From contig NZ_JAAAMT010000041.1 in the NCBI RefSeq assembly GCF_009905435.1, positions 1-51,624 of the forward strand: 51,624 bases of DNA, given 5' to 3'. The notes beneath the pieces were generated by a model. That model saw only the letters and a list, made by a program, of their open reading frames with translations. It searched no databases and had not been told where the DNA came from. Below are positions 41,760 through 49,262 of this stretch, piece after piece. The stretch is from Pseudomonas sp. R5(2019) (lineage in GTDB: Bacteria > Pseudomonadota > Gammaproteobacteria > Pseudomonadales > Pseudomonadaceae). The translations under genes were made by a program, and so were the position numbers. Position 1 is the stretch's first letter; every line of letters begins with the position of its first letter.

Positions 41760-43220
41760 TTACACACCCCAACGCGGAATGTGATGGCTGCCCATGGATA
41801 TACACACGTTCTTGATTTCCGCGAAGACTTCAAAGCTGTATTGACCGCCTTCGCGGCCGGTGCCCGAGCCTTTCACGCCGCCGAACGGCTGACGCAGGTC
41901 GCGCACGTTCTGGCTGTTGATGAACACCATGCCGGCCTCGATGCCGCGGGCCAGGCGGTGGGCCTTGCCGATGTCCTGGGTCCAGATGTAGGAGGCCAGG
42001 CCGTATTCGGTGTCGTTGGCCAGTTGCAGCGCTTGGGCTTCGTCCTTGAACGGGATCAGGCAGACCACCGGGCCAAAGATTTCTTCCTGGGCGATGCGCA
42101 TCTTGTTATTCACATCGGCGAACACAGTCGGCTGGATGAACTGACCGCGGGCCAGGTGCGCCGGCAGGTTGGCCGGGCGCTCCAGGCCGCCAGCCACCAG
42201 GCGTGCGCCTTCTTCGATACCGATCTTGATGTAGCCGGTCACCTTGTCGTAGTGAGCCTGGGTAATCATCGAGCCGACCTGAGTCTTCGGATCCTGCGGA
42301 TCGCCAACGATCAGGCGCTTGGCGCGGGCGGCGAATTCGGCGACGAACTGCGGGTACACGCTTTCCTGGATGAAGATCCGGCTGCCGGCGGTGCAACGTT
42401 CGCCGTTCAGCGAGAAGATGGTGAACAGGGCGGCGTCCAGGGCGCGCTCAAGGTCAGCGTCTTCGAAAATCACCACAGGCGACTTGCCGCCCAGTTCCAT
42501 CGAGTACTTTTTCAGACCGGCGGTTTGCATGATTTTCTTGCCGGTGGCGGTGCCGCCGGTGAAGGAGATGGCGCGTACGTCAGGGTGACGAACCAGTGCA
42601 TCACCGGCGGTGGCGCCGTAACCCTGGATCACGTTCAACACGCCGTTGGGAATGCCGGCTTCAACCGCCAGGCGGCCCAGTTCGTTGGCGGTCAGTGGCG
42701 ACAGCTCGGACATCTTCAATACTGCGGTGTTACCCAGCGCCAGGCACGGTGCCGTCTTCCAGGTGGCAGTCATGAACGGCACGTTCCACGGCGACACCAG
42801 CCCGCACACGCCAACCGGCTGGTACAGGGTGTAGTTGAGCATCTGGTCGTCGACCGGGTAGGTGTGGCCGTCCATGCGGGTGCAGACTTCGGCGAAGAAA
42901 TCGAAGTTGTGCGAAGCGCGCGGGATCAACACGTTCTTGGTCTGGTGGATCGGAAGGCCCGTGTCCAGGGTTTCCAGCTCGGCCAGACGCGGGACGTTCT
43001 GCTCGATCAGCTCGCCCAGCTTGCGCATCAGGCGGGCACGTTCCCTGGCCGGGGTGTTGGCCCATTTCGGAAAGGCTTCCTTGGCGGCTGCAACGGCCTG
43101 GGCGACTTCTTCGGCGCCGCCGCTGGCGACTTCGCCGATGGCTTCACCGGTGGCCGGATTGTAGTTGACGAATACGTCTTTGCTTTCGACCTCACGGCCA
43201 TTGATCCAGTGTTTGATCAT
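41760..43220 (-). CDS. hpaE: 5-Carboxymethyl-2-hydroxymuconic-semialdehyde dehydrogenase
   Basis: A 486-residue NAD-dependent aldehyde dehydrogenase. Catalytic Cys276 (NGERCTAGSR) and Glu242 (MELGGKSP) are in place, with SFTGGTATGKKIM for cofactor binding and PWNVPFMTATWK early. It oxidises the ring-cleavage semialdehyde to the diacid. I start at ATG 43220, since gagg is 10 bases from it but only one or two from an in-frame GTG at 43229. Gene order places it between hpaG2 and hpaD. Confidence 0.93.
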   Translation of the reverse strand: MIKHWINGREVESKDVFVNYNPATGEAIGEVASGGAEEVAQAVAAAKEAFPKWANTPARERARLMRKLGELIEQNVPRLAELETLDTGLPIHQTKNVLIPRASHNFDFFAEVCTRMDGHTYPVDDQMLNYTLYQPVGVCGLVSPWNVPFMTATWKTAPCLALGNTAVLKMSELSPLTANELGRLAVEAGIPNGVLNVIQGYGATAGDALVRHPDVRAISFTGGTATGKKIMQTAGLKKYSMELGGKSPVVIFEDADLERALDAALFTIFSLNGERCTAGSRIFIQESVYPQFVAEFAARAKRLIVGDPQDPKTQVGSMITQAHYDKVTGYIKIGIEEGARLVAGGLERPANLPAHLARGQFIQPTVFADVNNKMRIAQEEIFGPVVCLIPFKDEAQALQLANDTEYGLASYIWTQDIGKAHRLARGIEAGMVFINSQNVRDLRQPFGGVKGSGTGREGGQYSFEVFAEIKNVCISMGSHHIPRWGV

Positions 43221-43225
43221 GTTGC

Positions 43226-43993
43226 TCACGCCTCGTTACGTGCGAAGAACTCAGCTTCGCTGACAATACGGTTGACCAGTCGGCCGACGCCTTCCACTTC
43301 CACCACCACTTCATCGCCTGGCACGACATCGGCCAGGCCTTCCGGCGTGCCGGTAGCGATCATGTCGCCCGGTTGCAGGGTCATGAAGCTGGAGAAGTAT
43401 TCGATCAGGTAAGGGATATCGAAAATCATGTCCGCGGTAGTGCCTTCCTGTTTCAGCTCACCGTTGATCCAGGTGCGCAGCTTCAGGTTGCTCGGGTCCG
43501 GCACGTCGGCGGCATCGACGATCCATGGGCCGACCGGGGTGGTGGCGTCACGGTTTTTCACCCGCAGGTTGGGGCGGTAGTAGTTTTCCAGGTAGTCGCG
43601 GATGGCGTAGTCGTTGCAGACGGTGTAGCCGGCCAGGTAGTCCAGGGCATCTTCGCGCTTGACGTTGCGCGCCGGCTTGCCGATCACGGCCACCAGCTCG
43701 CACTCGTAGTGCATGTAAGCGACGCCGTCCGGGCGCCAGGTGACCTGGTTGTGACCGGTGTAGGTGCCGGGCGACTTGATGAAGGCCAGCGGCTCGGTCG
43801 GCGGCGCGAAAGCCAGTTCCGCGGCGTGATCGGCATAGTTCAGGCCCAGGGCAAACATGCTGCCGTTGGCCGGTGGCAACCACTCGACCTGGTCCTCGCC
43901 AAGCAGGCGGCCATCGGCCAGGCGCAAGGCGTTGTCGGCTTCAACGTTGGCGACGTGAACCTCACCTTCGAAACGGATACGGGCGTGTTTCAT
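43226..43993 (-). CDS. hpaG2: HpaG2, hydroxymuconate isomerase/decarboxylase subunit
   Basis: A 255-residue FAH-fold protein: ALGLNYADHAAELAFAPPTEPLAFIKSPGTYTGHN, YECELVAVIGKPARNVKREDALDYLAGYTVCNDYAIRDY and LQPGDMIATGTPEGLADVVPGDEV. It is the C-terminal-type half of the bifunctional 4-HPA degradation isomerase/decarboxylase (single chain HpcE/HpaG in E. coli), here a separate gene. Acidic metal ligands of the fold are kept (YECEL). It overlaps hpaG1 by one base. Confidence 0.9.
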   Translation of the reverse strand: MKHARIRFEGEVHVANVEADNALRLADGRLLGEDQVEWLPPANGSMFALGLNYADHAAELAFAPPTEPLAFIKSPGTYTGHNQVTWRPDGVAYMHYECELVAVIGKPARNVKREDALDYLAGYTVCNDYAIRDYLENYYRPNLRVKNRDATTPVGPWIVDAADVPDPSNLKLRTWINGELKQEGTTADMIFDIPYLIEYFSSFMTLQPGDMIATGTPEGLADVVPGDEVVVEVEGVGRLVNRIVSEAEFFARNEA

Positions 43994-44664
43994 CAGCGGT
44001 TCTCCTGCTCGGCAACAATGTGGTTGGCCAGACGGCCGAGGCCGGTGATTTCAACTTCAACCTTGTCACCTGGCAGTACGTCGACACGGCCTTCCGGGGT
44101 GCCGGTGATCAGCAGGTCGCCTTCGTGCAGGGTCATGAATTCGCTCAGTTCGGCGATCAGCGCAGGGATGCTGCGCACGAAGTGGGCGGTGGAGTTTTCC
44201 TGGCGCAGCTCGCCGTTGACGAACAGTTTCAGCGCCAGTTGGTGAGGATCGGCGACCTGGTCGACGGGCACCAGTTCAGGGCCGAACGAGCAGAAACCGT
44301 CGCGGCACTTGGCCTTGACCGCCGGGCGGTAGTAGCTGTCTTCCGGCAGGCTGAATTCGTTGACGATGGTGTAGCCGGCCACATGCTCCAGGGCGTTTTC
44401 GACACTCACGCGGCTGGCGGTCTTGCCAATCACCACGCCCAGCGCCGGGCCCGGCTGCAGGCGCTCGACGCCGTGCGGGTAAACCACGGCGCAATCATGG
44501 CCGTTGCGGGTGTTAGGCGTCTTGATGAACAGCACCGGCTTGACCGGGGGCTGTTTGTAAGGCGCTTGCTCGAATTCGGCGAGACGCTGGTTCAGCAACC
44601 CCTGGTAATTCAGCGCAACGCCGAACAGGGTGCCGGTCGCAACGTCATGCAGGGCACGGCTCAT
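43993..44664 (-). CDS. hpaG1: HpaG1, hydroxymuconate isomerase/decarboxylase subunit
   Basis: A 223-residue FAH-fold partner of HpaG2: GTLFGVALNYQGLLNQRLAEFEQAPYKQPPVKPVLFIKTPNTRNGH, LGVVIGKTASRVSVENALEHVAGYTIVNEFSLPEDSYYRP and LHEGDLLITGTPEGRVDVLPGDKVEVEI. It matches the N-terminal half of HpcE. Being first, it defines the operon promoter, which lies at 44727-44755 with two operator copies. Start ATG 44664 is preceded by a ggag site. Confidence 0.9.
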   Translation of the reverse strand: MSRALHDVATGTLFGVALNYQGLLNQRLAEFEQAPYKQPPVKPVLFIKTPNTRNGHDCAVVYPHGVERLQPGPALGVVIGKTASRVSVENALEHVAGYTIVNEFSLPEDSYYRPAVKAKCRDGFCSFGPELVPVDQVADPHQLALKLFVNGELRQENSTAHFVRSIPALIAELSEFMTLHEGDLLITGTPEGRVDVLPGDKVEVEITGLGRLANHIVAEQENR

Positions 44665-44712
44665 GCTTTTCTCCTGGCAGGGGCAGGGCAGTGATCGCCC
44701 TGCTGTGAAATT

Positions 44713-44730
44713 GTTAATGTGTTAACGTTA
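44713..44730. promoter_or_regulatory. Candidate HpaR operator 1
   Basis: gttaatgtgttaacgtta contains GTTAA-N4-TTAAC. It overlaps the -10 element and the expected start site of the hpaG1 promoter, so a bound MarR-type repressor would block transcription. HpaR is encoded at 45829. Assignment is inferred from repetition of the motif and position. Confidence 0.65.
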
Positions 44731-44755
44731 TATTTAATATGTTAACGATCGTCAA
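44727..44755 (-). promoter_or_regulatory. Sigma-70 promoter of the hpaG1 operon
   Basis: On the minus strand TTGACG (44755-44750) and TATAAC (44732-44727) are separated by exactly 17 bases; each hexamer differs from consensus at one position. The expected start is near 44720, about 55 bases before hpaG1. The two candidate HpaR operators cover the spacer and the start region. Confidence 0.75.
44733..44750. promoter_or_regulatory. Candidate HpaR operator 2
   Basis: tttaatatgttaacgatc repeats the operator-1 pattern (TTTAA-N4-TTAAC) 20 bp away, two helical turns, and fills the spacer between -35 and -10 of the hpaG1 promoter. A third copy lies at 46279. Confidence 0.65.
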
Positions 44756-44847
44756 GCGCTGCTGTGCAATCGAGGCTGGTGGACGGTCACGATCCGGTGC
44801 ACGATGGGCCTCTGGCTTCACGACAAAACAACCACGAGATGGCAGCA

Positions 44848-45750
44848 ATGAGCGATCGCCAGCCGATCCCCAATATCAATATCGGTCAGGTCTACGACCA
44901 GCGCTACAGTGACGCCGAGGTGCATTACGACAAGCTCGGCAACCTGGCGGGCTTCTTTGGCCGCAATATGCCGGTGCATCGCCATGACCGGTTTTTCCAG
45001 GTGCATTACGTCAAGAGTGGTGCGGTGCGGGTGTACCTGGACGATCAGCAGTACCTGGAGTCGGGGCCGATGTTTTTCCTGACGCCGCCGACCATTCCGC
45101 ATTCGTTTGTCACCGAGCCGGACGCCGACGGGCATGTGCTGACCGTTCGCCAGCAACTGGTGTGGCAACTGCTCGAAGCCGACCCGAGCCTGGCACCGGG
45201 ACCGCAACTGGCGCCGGCCTGTGTTTCGCTGACGAATGTGGACCCGGTATTTGCCGCCCAGGCCCGGCGGGTAGAGTTTCTGTTCGAAGAACTGCACGCG
45301 GAAATCAACGCCAGCCACGCCGGCCGCGCCCCGGCGCTGGACAGCCTGACCCGGCTGTTGATGATCGGCTTGCTGCGCCTGTGCGCCAATTCGCTGGCTG
45401 CGCGGCCGGCGCGGCATGAGGACTTGCAGGTGTTTCATCGCTTCAACGAGCTGATCGAGGCGCACTATCTGGAGCATTGGCCGCTCTCGCGCTATGCCAG
45501 TGGTATCGGGGTCACCGAGGCGCGGCTCAACGATGTCTGCCGGCGCATCGCCGATTTGCCGTCCAAGCGCCTGATCCTCGAGCGTTTGATGCAGGAGGCC
45601 AAGCGCCTGCTGCTGTACACCGGAAGCTCCGCGAATGAAATCTGCTACCGGCTGGGCTTCAAGGACCCGGCGTACTTCAGCCGGTTTTTCCAGCGGTATG
45701 CGCAGATGACGCCGGGAGAGTATCGCCAGCGCCAGCCGGGGTTGCGGTGA
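44848..45750 (+). CDS. hpaA: HpaA, AraC-family regulator of 4-HPA catabolism
   Basis: A 300-residue regulator. A cupin-like N-terminus (GNLAGFFGRNMPVHRHDRFFQVHYVKSGAVRVYLDDQQYLESGPMFFLTPPTIPHSF) binds the effector, and a C-terminal AraC double HTH follows (WPLSRYASGIGVTEARLNDVCRRIADLPSKRLILERLMQEAKRLLLYTGSSANEICYRLGFKDPAYFSRFFQRYAQMTPGEYRQ). Divergence from hpaG1 and similarity to HpaA support activation in response to 4-hydroxyphenylacetate or related acids. ATG 44848 is chosen; an in-frame ATG at 44839 is possible. Confidence 0.88.
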   Translation: MSDRQPIPNINIGQVYDQRYSDAEVHYDKLGNLAGFFGRNMPVHRHDRFFQVHYVKSGAVRVYLDDQQYLESGPMFFLTPPTIPHSFVTEPDADGHVLTVRQQLVWQLLEADPSLAPGPQLAPACVSLTNVDPVFAAQARRVEFLFEELHAEINASHAGRAPALDSLTRLLMIGLLRLCANSLAARPARHEDLQVFHRFNELIEAHYLEHWPLSRYASGIGVTEARLNDVCRRIADLPSKRLILERLMQEAKRLLLYTGSSANEICYRLGFKDPAYFSRFFQRYAQMTPGEYRQRQPGLR

Positions 45751-45828
45751 TTGGGGTCGAACACCCATCTTGCACCCCGCCACCGACCCCCTTAAGCTGC
45801 CCCATCCCCGTATCAAGCCAGCCAGCCC

Positions 45829-46251
45829 ATGCCCATACCCAGACAATCCCTGACCCTCGCCCTGTTGCAAGCCCGTGAAGCGGCCATGGGGTTCTTCCGT
45901 CCCTCGCTCAACGCCCACGGCCTGACCGAGCAGCAGTGGCGGGTGATCCGTATCCTGCGCCAGCAGGGCGAGCTGGAAAGCCATCAACTGGCCGACCAGG
46001 CCTGCATCCTCAAGCCCAGCATGACCGGCGTACTGTCGCGCCTGGAGCGCGATGGCATCGTGCGCCGCTGGAAGTCCGAGCAGGACCAGCGCCGGGTGTT
46101 CGTCGGCCTGACCGAGCTGGGCCAGCAGTGCTTTGTCGACATGAGCGAAGACATGGAAAGCAATTACCAGCGCATCCTCGAACAATTCGGCGAAGATAAG
46201 CTGCACGAACTGCTGGGCCTGCTTAACGCATTGAAGAACATCAAGCCCTGA
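45829..46251 (+). CDS. hpaR: HpaR, MarR-family repressor of the hpa operon
   Basis: A 140-residue MarR protein: QSLTLALLQAREAAMGFFRPSLNAHGLTEQQWRVIRILRQQGELESHQLADQACILKPSMTGVLSRLERDGIVRRWKSEQDQRRVFVGLTELGQQ, with the winged helix and DxRR-type wing. This is close to HpaR, which represses the homoprotocatechuate operon until the substrate binds. It follows hpaA by 78 bp on the same strand. The GTTAA-N4-TTAAC dyads at 44713, 44733 and 46279 are its likely targets. Confidence 0.9.
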   Translation: MPIPRQSLTLALLQAREAAMGFFRPSLNAHGLTEQQWRVIRILRQQGELESHQLADQACILKPSMTGVLSRLERDGIVRRWKSEQDQRRVFVGLTELGQQCFVDMSEDMESNYQRILEQFGEDKLHELLGLLNALKNIKP

Positions 46252-46278
46252 CGGGACACGCAAGGTTCAAGGTGCAGC

Positions 46279-46296
46279 GTTAAGATGTTAACGTTG
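46279..46296. promoter_or_regulatory. Third GTTAA-N4-TTAAC operator copy
   Basis: gttaagatgttaacgttg matches the two hpaG1 operators. Including the preceding base, the arms extend to CGTTAA/TTAACG. It lies in the 74-bp gap between hpaR and the MFS gene at 46326, 29 bp before that gene's start, which suggests that HpaR also controls the exporter. Confidence 0.6.
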
Positions 46297-46325
46297 CGCC
46301 TTTCCCGTTTTGTCCGGAGCCTTGC

Positions 46326-47537
46326 ATGTCGTCTATCTCACGCCCGGAGCGGCTGATTGTTCTGCTCGCCGCACTGGTAGCGTTCGCGCCGCTGTCGATC
46401 GACACCTATCTGCCCAGCCTGCCGATGATCGCCAGCGACCTGGGCGCCGACCCCGCCAGCGTGCAGATGACCATCGGCGTATTTCTCGCCGGCCTGTGCC
46501 TGGGCATGCTGTTCTACGGCCCCTTGTCTGATCGTTATGGCCGTCGGCCGCTGTTGCTGGGCGGCATGGTCCTGTACCTGATGGCGACGGTGGGCTGCAT
46601 GCTCGCCAGCGATATTCAGCAACTGATCGTCTGGCGTTTTTTCCAGGCCCTGGGCGGGGCGGCGGCATCCGTGCTGGCGCGGGCGATTGTCCGCGACTTG
46701 TTCCCCTTGAATGATGCCGCCCGGGTGCTGTCGTTGATGCACCTGGTGACCATGCTCGCCACACTGGTCGCACCTTTGGTCGGTAGCTTCCTGATGATGA
46801 TCGAGGGCTGGCGCACCATTTTCGTCGGTCTGCTGGCCTTCGCGGCGCTGTGCCTGCTGGCCAGCGCCCTGCGGATCCAGGAAACTCACGCGGCGGACAG
46901 CCGTGGCCGCTCGCTGGGCGCTGCCTTTGGCGCCTATTGGCAGATTGTTCGCCAACCCCGGGCATTGGGCTACATCGGCTGCATGGGGCTTTCGTTCGGC
47001 GGCATGTTTGCCTTTATCACCGCCTCGCCGTTTGTCTACATGGCGTATTTCGGTGTCTCACCCCAGGCCTATGGCTGGCTGTTCGGGCTGAATATCGGCG
47101 GGGTGATTCTGGTGACCTTGCTCAATGCCCGGATTGTCCAGCGCGCGGGCCCGCTACGGATGCTGGGCTGGGGTGCGACGGCGGCGGGGCTTTCCGGTGC
47201 CTTGCTACTGGCGGTGGGGATAAGCGGTGTGGGCGGGCTGGCGGCGGTGGTAGCCTGCGTGATCGTCTATGTCAGTGTCACTGGTTTGCTGGGCGCCAAC
47301 TGCGTGGCCAGTCTGCTGGCCTTGTACCCCAGGCAGGCCGGGGCGGCGGCCGGGCTCGCGGTGGCGTGTCAATTTGCCTTGGGGGCCGGCTTCAGCGCAT
47401 TGGTCAGCGCCGCCGCCGATGGCACGCCGTTACCGATGTGTGCGGCCATTGCCGCCGCCGGGCTGGGCTGCACGCTGTGTTATCTGGGCGTGTGCAGCGC
47501 GGCGAAATCCTTCAGCGGTGACACGAGCATTCAGTGA
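46326..47537 (+). CDS. Bcr/CflA-type MFS drug exporter
   Basis: A 403-residue 12-helix transporter of the Bcr/CflA drug:H+ antiporter group: LAALVAFAPLSIDTYLPSLPMIASDLGADPASVQMTIGVFLAGLCLGMLFYGPLSDRYGRRPLLLGGM and RFFQALGGAAASVLARAIVRDLF are hallmarks. It follows hpaR with an operator copy between, so it may relieve stress from catechol-type intermediates or from excess substrate. The substrate is inferred only from context. Its stop overlaps the convergent MBL gene by 7 bp. Confidence 0.88.
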   Translation: MSSISRPERLIVLLAALVAFAPLSIDTYLPSLPMIASDLGADPASVQMTIGVFLAGLCLGMLFYGPLSDRYGRRPLLLGGMVLYLMATVGCMLASDIQQLIVWRFFQALGGAAASVLARAIVRDLFPLNDAARVLSLMHLVTMLATLVAPLVGSFLMMIEGWRTIFVGLLAFAALCLLASALRIQETHAADSRGRSLGAAFGAYWQIVRQPRALGYIGCMGLSFGGMFAFITASPFVYMAYFGVSPQAYGWLFGLNIGGVILVTLLNARIVQRAGPLRMLGWGATAAGLSGALLLAVGISGVGGLAAVVACVIVYVSVTGLLGANCVASLLALYPRQAGAAAGLAVACQFALGAGFSALVSAAADGTPLPMCAAIAAAGLGCTLCYLGVCSAAKSFSGDTSIQ

Positions 47538-48253
47538 TTTTTCAACCACTGCTGGATCATCGCCCGCAACCGGTCACCGGAAAAACTCGGGAAATGCCCG
47601 CCGTGAACGGTGCGAATCGGCAACTTCAGCAGCCGCTCCAGGCTCGTGCGGTAATCGTCCAGGTTCGAGTGGTAGGCATTCTCGATCAATGGCCCGTCAT
47701 AGATGATGTCGCCGCTGAACAGGGTTTGCGTGGTTGGCTCCCACAGGCTGATCCCGCCCGGTGAATGGCCGGGGGTGTGCAGCACTTCCAGCACCCGGTC
47801 GCCCAGGTCAAGCACATCGCCTTCATCGATCAGCCGCGTGGCTGGAGCAGCCTTGACCCGGTACTCGGCATAGCACAGCGGGCAATCCGGGTGCGCCTCG
47901 AACATCTCATCACCGACAAACGCCTGCGCCAGCGTGCGCTGGTTATCGGGGCTGGCGAGGATATCGGCTTCGGCGGGGTGAACCAGCCGCTCAGGGAATT
48001 CGTGGTGCCCGGCAATATGGTCGAAGTGGGTATGGCTGGCCACCGCCAGCAAAGGCCGATCGGTCAGCCACGGCAGCTGCTCGCGCAGGCTGACCACGCC
48101 CGAGCCGGTGTCGACCAGCACGTCACGGTCGCGGCCGGTCACATGCCACATATTGCAGCGATAAAACGGCCGCACATAGGGTTCGTGAATCAGCTTGATG
48201 CCGTCGGCTTTCTGCTCGACGGCGAACCATTGGTCCCGTGTCACGATTTTCAT
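47531..48253 (-). CDS. Metallo-beta-lactamase-fold hydrolase
   Basis: A 240-residue MBL-fold protein. The zinc motif is HTHFDH (His74-His79), with later ligands in HTPGHSPGG and LFSGDIIYDG and a final GGHFPSFSGD. MWHVTGRDRDVLVDTGSGVVSLREQLPW opens the domain. No signal peptide, so cytoplasmic. Such proteins act as thioesterases, glyoxalase II-like enzymes or lactonases; nothing in the sequence decides among them. Confidence 0.85.
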   Translation of the reverse strand: MKIVTRDQWFAVEQKADGIKLIHEPYVRPFYRCNMWHVTGRDRDVLVDTGSGVVSLREQLPWLTDRPLLAVASHTHFDHIAGHHEFPERLVHPAEADILASPDNQRTLAQAFVGDEMFEAHPDCPLCYAEYRVKAAPATRLIDEGDVLDLGDRVLEVLHTPGHSPGGISLWEPTTQTLFSGDIIYDGPLIENAYHSNLDDYRTSLERLLKLPIRTVHGGHFPSFSGDRLRAMIQQWLKNH

Positions 48254-48372
48254 CCACTGGCTCCGCGTTGCGCTCTATCGTTGGGTTTATTGCGACACCT
48301 ATTAAGTGTAGAGAAGGAGTGTCGGGTGAACGCAGTCGGCAAGGAAGCGGTCGGTCAGGCCTGCCATGAGAT

Positions 48373-49257
48373 TCAGTCCTTTGCCGTGCTCATTGAGCGC
48401 TTCTGACCTTCCAGCGCTTCGACCGGTGGCTCGGCGGTCCGGACATTAAAGACACGGCAGACGACGCACCAGCACAAGGCCGAAAACAGGTTGTAAGGGA
48501 AAAGCACCAGCCAGAACGGCAGCATCCAGTTGTTCTTGCCCTGCAGTTCGCCCGGCTCGCCGGTGCGCCAAGGCGCGTAATGGCGCCAGGCTTCGGCGGG
48601 TGACAGGCAGATGCGATGGAGTGGAATGTGCCACCAGTTGGGCTCACCGGGTGGGGGTAGTTTGTCCGGCCCGTGAGCCATGAACTGACGGATATATTCC
48701 CAGACTTCGGCTACATGACGCAGATCACTCTCGGTCGGCTCATTGCTGTCGACCCAGAGTGTGATGCGGTTTTTCTCGTTGCCGTTTGTGGGCTTTGGGC
48801 CGAAGGCGAGGGCGTAGCTGATGCTGAAGGAACTGCCGCCGAACTCGGTTCGTTGGAATAGGCCGCCTTCTGTATGAGACCAGTCGAAGGTGATGAGGGT
48901 TTTGTTGCGTTGGTAATAGACCTTTTGAGTTTTCCGATTGAAATAGAAGTTGGAGAGTCGTTTGATGAAGAAGATGCGGTACCACGACAGCGCTGCGGCG
49001 AGAGCTCCAAAGGCTATCGCGCAGGCTAGTAACGCCCAAAAAAACGATCCGGTTTCTGACTGCCCAGCCAGTAACCAGCAAAAAAATATGATCATCAGGG
49101 TATTGGTAGCCGTATACATCTTCCCCATGAAAACTGAATCGGAGAGCGAAGGGTTGCGCAGACACAGAGTTTCCCGATTCATACTTACGTATTGGTCACG
49201 TATGGCGGGTCCGAACACGCTTTTCGCTTGTGGCGAATACCTCCATGCAATTGCCAT
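48373..49257 (-). CDS. DUF6708-type membrane protein, copy A
   Basis: A 294-residue protein: MAIAWRYSPQAKSVFGPAIRDQYVSMNRETLCLRNP, two hydrophobic segments at about 50-98, a soluble core (SNFYFNRKTQKVYYQRNKTLITFDW.., ISYALAFGPKPTNGNEKNRITLWVDSNEPTES) and a hydrophobic stretch near 255-280. I recognise it as the DUF6708 type found beside type VI effectors. Start ATG 49257 follows aaaggac and lies 5 bp after the stop of copy B. The last 165 residues are almost identical to copy B; the N-terminal 100 are not. Confidence 0.7.
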   Translation of the reverse strand: MAIAWRYSPQAKSVFGPAIRDQYVSMNRETLCLRNPSLSDSVFMGKMYTATNTLMIIFFCWLLAGQSETGSFFWALLACAIAFGALAAALSWYRIFFIKRLSNFYFNRKTQKVYYQRNKTLITFDWSHTEGGLFQRTEFGGSSFSISYALAFGPKPTNGNEKNRITLWVDSNEPTESDLRHVAEVWEYIRQFMAHGPDKLPPPGEPNWWHIPLHRICLSPAEAWRHYAPWRTGEPGELQGKNNWMLPFWLVLFPYNLFSALCWCVVCRVFNVRTAEPPVEALEGQKRSMSTAKD

Positions 49258-49262
49258 GAGTT

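Noticed and set aside
41406..43412. A 668-codon plus-strand frame opposite hpaD, hpaE and hpaG2.
   Set aside because: Antisense to three confident hpa genes; composition of a shadow frame. The 526-codon frame at 37360-38940 is the same case.
44818..46263. A 481-codon minus-strand frame over hpaA and hpaR.
   Set aside because: Both regulators on the plus strand have full domain support; the frame has none.
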